Below are positions 50,801 to 62,424 of a stretch of 64,000 bases of DNA, in pieces (within the stretch, counting starts at the first letter, position 1; every line of letters starts with the position of its first letter). Origin of the DNA: Blasia pusilla (taxonomy: Eukaryota > Marchantiophyta > Marchantiopsida > Blasiales); contig CM114272.1 in NCBI GenBank assembly GCA_050084515.1, forward strand, positions 23,932,001 to 23,996,000, read 5' to 3'. The notes under the pieces were generated by a model that made no database searches, had not been told where the DNA came from, and saw only the letters and a list, made by a program, of their open reading frames with translations. Made by a program: the position numbers and the translations under genes.

Positions 50801-53035
50801 TCAAGAAGACAAGTCAATAGAAGGTGTATCATCAACTTTTGCTTGAGGGCAGAGATATCTTTCTGGATTAGCGTACAGGTACCTAAAGCTAGCAGAGGTT
50901 TTCCAGAGAACTACAGATTCAGCAAGCATGTCCTCATAATCAACAGTAGGGCCTTCTAAGGCAATTCTGAGAACAACATCCAAATGTTTACTACCTAGTC
51001 TATTCCTACACTTGGTCTTTATCATGTTCTGAATTGAGAATGCTCTCTCACAAATTGCAGTGCTTACACATTGAACCCTTGCGACATTAGCCAACACCAG
51101 CAAGTTTGCAAACTTACATTGTAAAGATGGAATCTAACTCACCATTGCCTATAGATACCTGAAGTTACGGTCCTTCCACTCAGTTGTCGCCATCAACTTG
51201 AAGGACTGAAATTCTTGCTTGACAGCAGCAGAATTTATGACAGAAGGTTGCAAATGCCCCTTCAATGGTAACTCGGATCCAAAATGTGCACACAACTCTT
51301 CTATTTCCTTACATCCCCAACTTACGAGTCCTACTTGTCTAGAAGGCATGTGTAAGGGGTTCAGGATTCTCATTGCACCCATAAGATTATTGTCTCTAAA
51401 TCTATCTTGCAGCGCTATACAAACACTCTCAGAATAACTCTTTTGAAACAACAAAGCAGCCTCCAAATCCCTGCCTGTGCGGTCCCGAATCATGTCGATA
51501 CTATGGAACTTCCTCCCTCTAATTTCGGATTGTAAGCGTCTTAGATAGCCGTCTGGAGGTCCAAAGTCTGGTAGAATGTGATACCCTGTATCCTCTGAAA
51601 AAGTAGATGCATTCAAATCATGTGTTTCCATCACAAAATTCATAGTGATAGCAGCAATCTCACAACTAACAATACTGCCTATGGTACTTACATCAACGAA
51701 TTTGTACTGAAAAATCTTGCTCAAGTTTGCCAACATAGAAAGAATATCAGCCAAGAAGTATAATTGATAGATCATTTGGAATGACCTTAACTTTTCAAAA
51801 AAATTTGCAGCATTCCCATCATCTTCAGAAGGTGAAATGTCCCTAAAGTAGATTAAAACAGATTCTAGTGAATCACATAAGGTGGATACGGCTTGCCATC
51901 GCGACAACCAGCGGATCTTGTGGTATCGTTTCATGACTCTTTGGGAGTCATTCAACCTCTCGTCGCAAAGAAGCTAGAGAACAACTTTTCTCTTGAAGAC
52001 CTCTTGAAATATCCTGCCACTCTTTGCATTCAAAATGGAATCTACTTCTATGGAAATGGATTTGCAATTAGTTGCTTTAGCAAATTGTGAGAGCCGCAAG
52101 GTTTGTCCTATGAGCAACACAATGCACTTTGAAAGAATGAATGGATTTACCTTTAGCTTCAATTGTGAAGCTACCCGCTTTTGGCTCCCTACCATAGAGG
52201 AGGCTCCATCCGACCCAAAAGCTACCATTCTAGAAAAGTCTAAGCCCCATCTTTTAGTAATTCGAGCAAACTACTTGTGATAGCATTAGAACACTTAGAC
52301 TCACACCAAGCAATCCTAAAAACAACACTCGCTTGACCATCTTCTATGAAGGTTGCAAAGACCACTAGATGCCCTGTCACGGATATATCAAGAGATTCAT
52401 CAATCATAATTCCAAAAATGGTGAGGCTTGAACCCTAGCAAGGGTTTTTTGAGCAAAACCTAACTTATAAAAAAACACATCTCACTTTGCAACTCTTCTC
52501 ATCTTGGTAAAGATCTCTAGTAATAGGTGCATTTCGTAAAGCATCAACTTGCAAATACTGTGAACTTAGAGAAAGGCATGGCCTCCTTGGCAAGAAAATA
52601 TGCACACCTAAATAAAGTGAGGAGAGCTACCTCACAGGTTTGATTAGATGCGACTATGGCCTTGGCCATAGATTTCTTACCTCCGTTAGTCGCCCAAGCA
52701 AGCTTTACATGCTCGTTTGACTTTGCATGATCTCAGAAACCAGAGACCTTACAATTTACAAAGACCATCCCTAGCAAAGACACTCTTGCCTTTTCCTGCC
52801 CTACAAATCTTACAATGGATTTTTCTGTGGAAGAATCAAATGTGATCCAATCATACATCGTGTACCACACATCTTTCCAAGCTTGCCGGTTTTTTGTAGG
52901 TAAGGATGTATTGCTGCCCAATGTACTCTGTTCTTCCCTCTCGTCTGATGATCCTGACAGAGCTATAACCTCTTGAAGTTCCTGGGGAACCTCCTTGCAC
53001 AACAATTCATTCATAGTTCTCTGTCTTTTGGCCAT
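50801..53035 (-). pseudogene. Degenerate hAT transposase (ZNF862-like)
   Basis: Fragments in order on the minus strand. An N-terminal start lies at 53035 with a TTF-type zinc-finger entry (W..VWYTMYDWITFDSSTEK) that then loses frame. SDGASSMVG in 52228-51974 is the catalytic-Asp region. The main body lies at 51955-51149 (HKIRWLSRWQAV, DRTGRDLEAALLFQKSY). A hAT C-terminal dimerisation piece lies at 51103-50801 (STAICERAFSIQNMIKTKCRNRL). At least three frameshifts or stops separate these pieces, including one near 51975. hAT transposases excise and insert DNA with 8-bp target duplications; this copy cannot encode an intact enzyme. Confidence 0.85.
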
Positions 53036-54196
53036 TGCTACAACTACAAAGGTAAAAGGTAGGCGAGGTTAATGGCTTAAGGCTTTTAATATGAGAGCTT
53101 TCTGGATAATTTCCAGCAAGCGGTTGTGAATCACATATGTTCATACAACAGGTGTAGAGCTACATTGAGGTATACAACTGAGTACAGAAATCTTAGCCTC
53201 AACACCCTAAGATTTCTGCACAGCTGTGAACCAAATGCAAGGGAAGAAATGCCACTGCACAAAAGCAATAGAATAAAACCGCGAAGGCCCTTTCAATGTG
53301 AAGCCCTTGAGAGCAGGAAAATGAAATACGGGTTAAGAGGAAAACAGCAAGCCAATGTGCGGGTGAGCTGCCTCACGACTACGCAGCAAGAGCGAGAGAG
53401 AGGCCCACCAAGGTGCCAATCGGCCACACAACCAAAACGAGAACCCGCAGAAATCTGCGCGATTAGAACCGCAATGACCAAGTGAGTGAGTTCGATCTAC
53501 AAAGAAGTTCTGAGAGAGTTCTACCCGCACAGTAAGAGCGGCTCCAGATCACCAAGGCTCACGAAATATGACTCACGAAATATGAAATCACAAGAATGCA
53601 AGCTTCCACATGAGTATGAATGACTAGAATGTTGCATAACAGCAGGTTGCACCGCATCAAACAGAAGCAATGCAAGACCTGAAGAAGAAGACGGAGCCAC
53701 GAGCAGCGGGGGTGAGGCAATCAAGAGCGGAGACACTCCAGAGTCCAGAATCTCCAAGATAACTGAGCTCGACTCAATGAAGAAATGGCGGGTCTGATGT
53801 GGAGCAGCAAAAATCTGTCAACGGCGAGTAGTGGGAGGAGGCGCGAGAGAGAATCACGAGCATCCCTGCAGGTTCCAGAAAAGGTGCACAAACACGAGCG
53901 GGAGTGAGCGGCCTCAGCGGAGCGCCGAACGAGACGGAACAAACTTCAACAAAGAAGTCTGAACGCGACGGAACAAGGAGGGCGAGCGGGGAACAAGGAG
54001 CGCGAGTGGGGCTGCGGGCAGCAGGAGCGAATGTGACTCTTTCTCGAATGTGGGCTGGAGTGGGGTCTCCACACCCTCCACCCCTCCGTAGGACCCCTGC
54101 CGAGCCTGCCGCCTGCCCCGACTCCCGAGTGATGCGGCAGCGGGAGTCTGCGGGACTCATGAGAGCCGCAGCGGTGTAGCGGCTAGCCCATCCCTA
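53036..54196 (-). mobile_element. Probable 5' non-coding part and terminus of the hAT element
   Basis: The GC-rich sequence upstream of the transposase start ends at 54196 with GCCCATCCCTA. This reads TAGGGATGGGC on the minus strand and is very like an Ac-type hAT terminus. Direct repeats such as GAACAAGGAG (near 53972 and 53992) are typical of subterminal hAT regions. The matching left terminus and an 8-bp target duplication were not found, so the boundary is tentative. Confidence 0.5.
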
Positions 54197-57060
54197 AAAA
54201 TATTAAGGGTTGTAAAATGGGCGGTTCAGATTAAAAGATCACCCGGCCCCGGTTTTCCGACAGCTAGAAAGGACGTCCGTAGATTTCCGCCAAATGTAAT
54301 GAGGAGACGATTTAAATCCGACGTGATACAGGGCCCAAGGTCCGTTTCCGTTCACGCCGTGGGGTATCCTGACCAAAGCCGACCGAAGCAGCCAGTTCAG
54401 GAGGATTTCCGAAACGTGTCCCCAACCCACCGGAAACCCAGCCGGGAACTTTTAGCTGTAGTCGGAAATTTCTAAAAATGACCGGCCGGGATTACTCGTA
54501 ACCCCGGATCTCCCCGTTCCTTGGCTTCGCCTCCCTCCCCACTCGGATCCGCCAAGACAAACTCTATGGCGGGGCATACACACCAACGAGGACCGCTCAC
54601 CACCTCATTCTTTCGCATCTCCCGTCCCGTCCCGTGGCGTGCTCTACTTACGAATACCCCCGTAAAGCTATGACCACCAACAAACACAACTCATGCGGAT
54701 ACCAAAGGAGAGCTCAAGAGCAGGAGGTTCCCGCATGAATCTAGAAATATAGGAAACTAGTGGGCAATTCGTGTCATGCGTGTCATGTTGCATTCCAATT
54801 TTTTTTCTTGTTGTTTGTGGAAAGGGGAAAACGTTTTCTTATTGCTCAGTTGTAACATGTCAAACAAAGGGGTGTTTGCGAATCAAGAAGGCACTCTCCC
54901 ATCATAATATAGATTATTATTTGAGAGTGTGATCTCACTATAAGTGAGAAGCATTCAAATGTAAGTTGTTGATATTTTCTTCATGATAAAATGGCCAATA
55001 GGAATAGGAAGTTAAAAAAATTGGAGCCGGTATAATCTAGTGCCCTTTTTCTTTTTCTTTTTCAAGGCATGGGACCTTGAGATTAAGCTATGGGACCTTC
55101 AATGGAAGAAGCATATATTTCCAAAAACAATTAGTGCAAAAAAGTAGTTTTGTCTCATTTTCCTGTGCAGTTCTAAGGATCATGCCAATACTTTGCTAGA
55201 GGCTGACAATAACAACATTGATTGTCCAAAGAAAACTACATGACCATGTTTTCATCGATCTTCCAATCAATCTTCCACAATTTTTGATCTTTGATCAGCT
55301 TTTGAATCTACCTAGAGGACCATGCCATCCATGACAATTTATGCTAAGAAGTTTGTTCGTTAGAATGGAAATTCATACTCACTAAAAGAATAGTAACCTT
55401 CAAAGAAAAGAAAAGAAAAGGCTATTTAACTCTATTTTCTACAAATCCAGCCCGGAAATTTAATACTAGTATTTATTTGCACGAATCAAGCTAGAACTTT
55501 GGGACTAAACCTAGAGAAGCCAAAATAGGAACCCAAAAATTGCAAGTGCACCATTACCCTTTCGTAAAATCCTTTTAAACCCTTACGAATGAACCTAAAA
55601 AAAAATCAGTAAGAAGGTCTTTACAAAAGATAAGACTTGAAAATTTCCATGAAGGAAAATGCTCAAAAGACAGACATGAAAATTTCAAAGACAAACATTG
55701 AAAGGAAGGAAGAAATTGTTTACAAAAAAAGACAGCGCTCTACATAAGTTAATGACACCAATAATACAAATTATGCATCATTATGATATTGTGATTGTTG
55801 CAAATAATGTAGTCTAAGACAGATACACTAGCTAGGACCCATAAAGTGAGTCATGATCGCATGTTAAAGGTTGGGAAAATATGAGTTAGTCTTAAGGTGA
55901 GATGTAGACTAAAGTAGTCACAAGACTAAGCCAGACAAGGAAGAATGTATTTAGATACTAGAATGTATAATGTATGGACTTTACACCTAGAAAATTCCTA
56001 ATATCAAGGACTCATTGTCTTGGACATCAAGTTATAAAATGACATGCCAAAAATCCGACAAGGAGTTGTTGATATGGATTATGTGTATTTTTTGACACTA
56101 GAAATAGATGAGTCATCTATGATATCGCATATGACATGAAAATAATGGAGTGAGTATGAGAATCATGACATCTTGACGTAAGTTCCTGGTAAATTTAATT
56201 TTATGTTAGTAATTTTTAAAGTTTCAAATTAATATATTTGTTGATTGAATTTTATTTCTTGGTAGTATATTTGTTTACAATAGTCATTCTACTAAAAATA
56301 TTTTTATTTTAGTGAATTGTACATTTTTTTCACCAAATTTTGTGCATATCTAGTTTAAAAATTTTCATTCTATTTTTTAAACTCTTTTTATTGATCATAT
56401 TTTCATAAATTCCATTATTAAAAAATAGAATTAACATCAGGTTTATAACTTACAATTCATATGGAATAGAAAGACTTTAAATAGGAAATACATAATAAAA
56501 AATATTTGAAACGATGATGGCTTATAGGAATATCTTTTAGAAAAAGAAGGATTTGATAAAGGAAAATAAAGCAAGAAAATACTATGGTTGAAACTTGAAA
56601 TCCCACCAACAATAGAGCATTCATAATACAACATGAAATATCTTATAGATATGAAGTAAGAAAGTAGATTTTTTTCAACATAGATTCAAACTCATTGAAA
56701 CATGAAATTGCTCTTATTATTATGTAGTTCTTTGGCTAGAGAGATGGTAGGAAAGATTTGGTCACTTAAGCTTTCTCATCCCATATTCTCCTTGACAAGA
56801 TGTGTGGAAGCTCTATCATGCTCCTCTAGTGTCTTTGATTTGAGATCTCTTGAGATGTGTAGCTACTTCATTATTTGCTTGTGGATCCTTACTATTCAAG
56901 AGTTTCTTTATCCACATAGGGTGTGACGAATGTTGTGGAAGAGCATGTTACACTTTGTAATCATCACCAAATTCTTCTACTTAATGATATTGTAAAAACA
57001 TCGATGATGTGTTCTAGTGAGTTATCTCTTTATTGAAGATAGCATAGACAAACTATTGAT
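54197..57060. other. GC-rich to 54.7 kb, then AT-rich; no gene recognised
   Basis: Nothing with a domain. Open frames (for example 56702-56926) are short and motif-free. Confidence 0.45.
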
Positions 57061-57064
57061 GTTC

Positions 57065-57235
57065 ACTACTTAATGAGATTGTTCTTGGAACATTACATCA
57101 TGACTCACAAACATCTTCTTTGCCTTGGGGCACCACAAGTGATAAGCTTTAGACTCATCATTGTATCCCAAAAATATGTACTTCTCGCTCTTGGAATCAA
57201 CAGCCCCAACATGCTCCAATCTGTATGCAAGTGGA
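57065..57235 (-). mobile_element. Ty1/copia fragment, end of integrase
   Basis: The minus-strand frame contains SEKYIFLGYNDESKAYHLW and then KKMFVSHDVMF, the conserved C-terminal integrase (GKGY-like) segment of copia polyproteins. Its upstream partner lies at 57640-58300 on the other side of an inserted gypsy piece. Confidence 0.85.
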
Positions 57236-57244
57236 AAGGAGGCC

Positions 57245-57610
57245 CCCTAATCAGTCTCCTCAATATGGTTGTGTCTGCTGCACACCAAGGCCACCTGGAT
57301 ATATCGTATGACCAAAGTACTCAATCCAGTAGTAGAAGAACTTGCACTTGTCTGAATGTAGCTTCAACCCATGTTACTGCAATCGTCGAAACACCTCCTC
57401 TAGATGTCGCTCATGCTCCTCAACCGTGGCACTAAAGACTACGATGTCATCAATATAACACCTAACGCACCAAGAATATATAAAAAGTATTCACTAGCAA
57501 AATTCTTGAAGTGTTGGACTGATGATATCTTCCGTGAGTATGCTTAATGAAGGCCATCCCTTGTATTGACTTGATAAAACTTCTTTTTAGAATGAAAAAC
57601 CTTCAACCCA
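57245..57610 (-). mobile_element. Ty3/gypsy reverse transcriptase fragment inside copia
   Basis: On the minus strand the sequence carries YIDDIVVFSATVEEHERHLE (the RT catalytic YIDD box), then VFRRL, GLKLHSDKCKF and YFGHTIYPGGL, an order diagnostic for gypsy RT. Two stops precede the YIDD box. It lies between the two halves of a copia integrase on the same strand. Confidence 0.88.
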
Positions 57611-57639
57611 AAAACCTTTTATTGGACCTTTCGCTTTCA

Positions 57640-58300
57640 TCATACACCATCAGACACCTTGCTATGTCCACGATTGTTCAATTTTGAGGTTCAAAAACTC
57701 CATTTTGTTACGGTGTATGCGTTGTGGTTAATTTTTTCTTGGTACCATGCTTTCCTAGATATTTTTGAGTTCTATTGATAAAAATATTCTCCTTCTTGAT
57801 CCATGGAAAGTTAATGGACCTTCTTTCCTATCTCGTTCTTAATGTTGCGAAGGAAATACACTTATATCTTCCTTGTACAACTTATGGATCTTCTTTCCTA
57901 TCTTGTGCTTATGGTACAAGATGCTAACGGTGCTTTTTCGAAGCATTGGTTTTATTGCAAAGGAAATATCATCCTACTATAATAGCTGATAACTAAAATA
58001 AAGTAGGAAGAACCACAATTTGCATTTTATGATATAGATCAATATTTATCATCTCTAGATAATCCTTTGTTCTATTGTTTGATTTTTGTGGAAATGTCTG
58101 TTGTTATTTCTTGCCCATTATACAAGCTTCACATGTATCTAAGATTCTAGAAATTATTGATAAATCATTAACCATCCCATATATCTACATACGACTCAGC
58201 AGAGAAAGCTGGAAAAAGTACGTCTCATAGAAATCAAAATATTTGATCTTAAAGCAACCTTGGATGACTAATCTTGCTTTGAGTTTATCCAATGTCTAGT
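57640..58300 (-). mobile_element. Ty1/copia fragment, gag-pre-integrase and integrase core
   Basis: From high to low coordinate on the minus strand, MVNDLSIISRILDTCEACIM (about 58170-58110) is the zinc-binding pre-integrase end. A decayed core with DQEGEYF (about 57800) and HNAYTVTKWSF (about 57710) corresponds to the usual integrase glutamate region. Multiple stops and frameshifts are present. Confidence 0.82.
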
Positions 58301-58319
58301 CCATTTTTTTTTATAATAA

Positions 58320-59130
58320 TTTTTGATCTTACAATGATAGAAATGTATGTTATTATAGCTAGGAATAGATGGCTATTTTGAATTATAGGGATCTAACCAA
58401 CTAGGAGGTGATTCAAGATTTTATTACCTTTTGGGAGTGATTGAAGGTCTCACCTGATGATATATGTATCTAGTTTTGATGTGTAAGTATGATTTCCAAC
58501 TTTATGAGTTGCGTGAATGATGGCAATGATGTATATTGTGAAGTGATGCACACACGCACAATAAGTGTCATATCATTGTACTAAGTCATAGAGTACTTAT
58601 GCGGTATATTACAAAGGGAGGGCATCGATTGATAGGCCTATTGGAGAATTGGGGAACCTTCAAGTGCAAATTACACCTACTTTAGGTTTCATTTGGGGAT
58701 ATTTAGATAAGTTTATCATTTGTTTTCCATTTTGGTCAAGTTTCATATTTTCGGCACGATTCACTTTCCATTATCAAAGATGCCCCTTCATCCGACATTG
58801 TGGGTTAGGATTGGAGAGATGACATGTATGCACAAGTCATTGAAGAGAGAACTTGGGAAAGATTTTAGATTGGATGCAGGTGAGGCCACATCGGCCTGCC
58901 CTAAGCCTGCATTGGCCCGCGTAGGGCGAGTAGTGGAGCCCTCCCTCTGCGGGCTTGCTGCGGGCCAATGCAAGCTTAGGCGGGCTGACTCCTTCCCGCC
59001 TCCCTTAATTTGATCCAAAACCCATTCCCATGTCCCAAGCCTGCGCGGACCACTAAGGTACTGAAAAAACCCAAGTGGGGGACACGTGGGGCATGCCCAT
59101 TTCCGTGCAATCATGCATCCACTGTACATT
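58320..59130. other. Intergenic DNA with a local GC-rich patch
   Basis: AT-rich to about 58870, then a GC-rich patch containing the hairpin at 58900-58980. No gene was recognised. Confidence 0.4.
58900..58980. repeat. Inverted repeat, 21-nt arms, 39-nt loop
   Basis: Arms 58900-58920 and 58960-58980 pair at 20 of 21 positions. Weaker complementarity continues outward (GGCCTG with CGGGCT). It is a foldback of MITE or pre-miRNA-like size, with no evidence for expression. Confidence 0.85.
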
Positions 59131-59179
59131 GAGAGAGCTTGAGAGCTCATTCTCTCTTTGTAAATCAAGGAAGTCTCAC

Positions 59180-59183
<4 letters not shown>

Positions 59184-59269
<86 letters not shown>
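59184..59269. repeat. (CT)n microsatellite
   Basis: About 43 uninterrupted CT units. It creates an artificial Ser/Leu-repeat open frame. Confidence 0.97.
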
Positions 59270-59272
<3 letters not shown>

Positions 59273-59279
59273 CATCTTT

Positions 59280-59683
59280 ACCCCCATTCCCACTAAGTTA
59301 CGTCATACATTAGGGAGATTCAGTTGTAGCTCTACTGACCGTGAGATTGAGAAAAGAAAATTCTCATTGAAGAAAAGTGAGGACAGATTATGTAGATTTT
59401 GCAACTTGGGGCTTATTCATGATGAAAATCATTACCTTTTCGACTGCACCTTTCACAATCACATAAGGCTAAATCAGATTCAGATTCAGATTCAGATTCA
59501 ATTCAGATTCAGATTGCTAAATTCTGGCATACTTGTGTGAAGAGTAGGGACACCAGCCTGGCTCAGAGGACCTCTAAGGCCTTGTTGGTGCTGGTTCTCT
59601 CTCCAAAATTGTTGTTAAGTCTTAAAAGTAAGTCCCATGGTCCTATGGGATCCCCGTGGACAATAAATCTATTCATTCATTCT
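59280..59683 (+). mobile_element. 3' end of a non-LTR retrotransposon (LINE)
   Basis: The frame after the microsatellite contains SEDRLCRFCNLGLIHDENHY and FDCTFHNHIRL. This CxxC...HxxxxxC pattern closes plant LINE reverse-transcriptase ORFs (zf-RVT). Non-coding sequence follows and ends in AATAAATCTATTCATTCATT (about 59660-59680), consistent with a LINE tail. The 5' part is missing, as expected for a 5'-truncated insertion. Confidence 0.75.
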
Positions 59684-59805
59684 CATGTCAAACAAAACCC
59701 ACTCTCCTAATGAGTGGCTTAGGTTGCACAGAAGGCAAGGACCACAGCTCCGTCGCCTCATGCCAAGAGGTTCAACAAAGAGAGAATGAGCTCTCAAGCT
59801 CTCTC

Positions 59806-62424
59806 TCTTGGAGGTATATCCCCTTCCCTCTCCCAAGCTCTCTCCACGGTAACCTATGCTCGTAGGTCATCCCCTTGGCTCTTGACCTCATGTAGTGGTT
59901 CAAGGGCTACTTCCAAAAGTGAAAATTCAACTATACTAAAAATGAGGACTTACCAGAAATAGTAAGTTTCTCTATATGACTCCAAATGAGTCGAAACGAA
60001 GGAAAAAAACTGCTCTCTTAGGTTACCCGTGGCCTTAGCAGGTTATACTAGACCTCCTGCGTCTATACACTACTACCCGCAAAGTATCTCTACTAGATCT
60101 TGGTGATCTATCCTAAAAGAGGCGACATACTCTTTCAAGTTACATTGACCTAATTGCTAAGCCCATTGGTAAAGTTAGAAATTAATCTCTTAATATGTTA
60201 GAATCTATCATCCATAGATTATCATCCCAATCTAATTATCATAGTTGATCAGAGGAATTTGACATGCATATACATGGAGCACAAAGGGAACTCCAAGCAA
60301 TTGTTTCCAAAAAGGAAATTGAGACTTTTTGCTCCCTACGCGATAACCAAAATTCCTTTTCTACATTTCTTTTAAAGAGAGTGCCTATCAAGCCTATTCC
60401 ATTCACATACAAAATCTGATTGAGGGATATTCAAGAAGGATCCATGTAGGGAAGTCAGTTTAGAGTGGTTGGAATATGAGGATATATGAAATCCTTGTAG
60501 GATCCATGTTGATCCTTATCTCGTAACAACACAAAAATTCTTCCGTATAATAAGATGTTTCATGCAGCTAAAGGAGTTGGGAGTATTATGTACATGTATA
60601 TCTTCAACACGAATGGACCTTTCTCATAAACCTTCCAACGCTCAAAGATGATGTCTACTTAGGCAAGTGCATGTGGAGCATCACATCGCAACTTGCAAGT
60701 GGTTGGACAATTATATGGTAACTCATGCTTTGCACATCTATTGTTTAGATGGCAATAAACATATGTGTTATATAGTGGGATATAGGTAGAAGGGGTACAT
60801 TGTTGTCTCAACAAGCTCATGTAATACTAGGGAGTGGATGAGTACTTAAGAGTTGCCTACTCTTGTGAATTTTTTTTCTCAAAAGTGTTGGCACATATTA
60901 TTTAGGGTTTTCCTTGATTATCTCCTCACCCACTCTTTGATTATGCCGTTAATGTTGAGGAAGAGAAGGGCTTCCCTCCTTGAACTCATCAAGAATTTTC
61001 ACTTTCGTATGGGGACAATAGGGTCTAGGCTAAGGAGTTAGGGGTAGCTTGCACAATTATGTTATCTCTATAATCCATTACCAGAAAAAGTTATGTGTGG
61101 AGGGACATAAATTGTTTCATTTATCCACATTACACAAGAAGCATGTTTAGGTATTTTCATTTTCATTTATACACATCACATAGGAGGTTATATTTTGACA
61201 ATCACCATGAACAAAATGGGTGTTGTGTAGACTAGAGGCCTCGAGTCTATGATGCATTTGAACCAAGTAGGAATGCACCTTTTACACGAATGGCTACTAA
61301 GAAGGCGGCAGGGCGAAATTGCCCCATAAAGGGCTCCGAGGTTGATGGTCCTTGCATCATGCTAGTGCGGACTTAAGATCGGTTTTACCAGCATGCACAA
61401 TGATTTTGAGTTCCATATAAATACTATATCATCACTTTGCAGGCTGGATGAGTGCAGAATGACCCTGAAATTTTAAATACTTACATTCTTCCAATTTATG
61501 TCACCAGAGTGTGCAGATGGATTCCACAACCCTTTGGAAATCTAGACTCTAAAGGATTGCAAAGAGAGGTTTTCGAGTTGGAGTTTAGATTCCGATAGAT
61601 TCCCACGATTGGGGACACGTGTTTTCAAAGTGATGGCTCTCAGATATCGTGTGGGGAATTCAAAGGTGGGAGAAGTCGTAGGACAATAATTTTCAGAAGA
61701 ATCCTCAAAAAAAGGACGGACTGACAGTTTTCCAAAGTTCACAAGCAATCCCAATGAACACCAAAAATCGAATTTGACCAGTCCAGTTCTCATGGTGCTG
61801 AAGTTTTGTTCAACTCGGATACTGATGAAATATGTATGGCCACGTGACCGCTTCTAAAAAGTCGCTCTTCTTTTTTCGCAGTTGGATTGAGATCTGATAA
61901 TAATAATAAGCTCCCTGTTTTGAGAGGGTGAAAAACGAGAAAAGCCCTTTGCAGGTTAGGGTTTAGGGTTAAGGACAAGGAAAAGCTTCAAATCATATCC
62001 CTAGGAATCCAGCCATCGCTGTTATATGAAGTACTTCGTTTCCTCATACACTTCATTCTATATGCCAAAGATAAATTTGCTGACGTGCTTGTTCCTTGTC
62101 CTTAAGCTGACACAAACTCCGAGGCAGTGCTTGCAAGGACTAGAAGAGATCATACAAGTTGTGGAGAAGCCATGTTGAGTGAAAGGCTCAGGTCAGTCCA
62201 TGGCAGCCGTTTCTTTCCTAGACAAGAGAAGACTGAAGGGCCATAATCATTCATATATGTGAGGATAGCAATAAACACAACCCTAATTCGAATGGAATCT
62301 CTATTTCGATTCGGTGTCACATTTTTACTCATAAGATTTCATGGTTGAATAACCCCCCTACTCTGAAAGTCTTTTCTCCCTCTTCCTTTCTTTCAGATGG
62401 TCATCACACTCCCTACCCACCTAG
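59806..62424. other. Intergenic DNA, no gene recognised; right end includes the Urb2-like 3' UTR
   Basis: Mostly AT-rich with short frames lacking motifs. A plant-telomere-like GTTAGGGTTTAGGGTTA lies near 61954. The Urb2-like gene's 3' UTR and polyadenylation region must lie below 62425. Confidence 0.45.

Larger units (their letters stand above)
59131..59805. repeat. 31-nt perfect inverted repeats flanking the LINE tail
   Basis: The stretch 59131-59161 (GAGAGAGCTTGAGAGCTCAT...) recurs as its exact reverse complement at 59775-59805, about 610 bp away. The (CT)n tract and the LINE end lie between the arms. No direct target duplication was seen outside them. Confidence 0.8.

Noticed and set aside
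59075-59540. Ser/Leu-repeat proteins encoded across the (CT)n tract
   Set aside because: The frame is kept open by the dinucleotide repeat; only the part after it resembles a protein, namely a LINE end.
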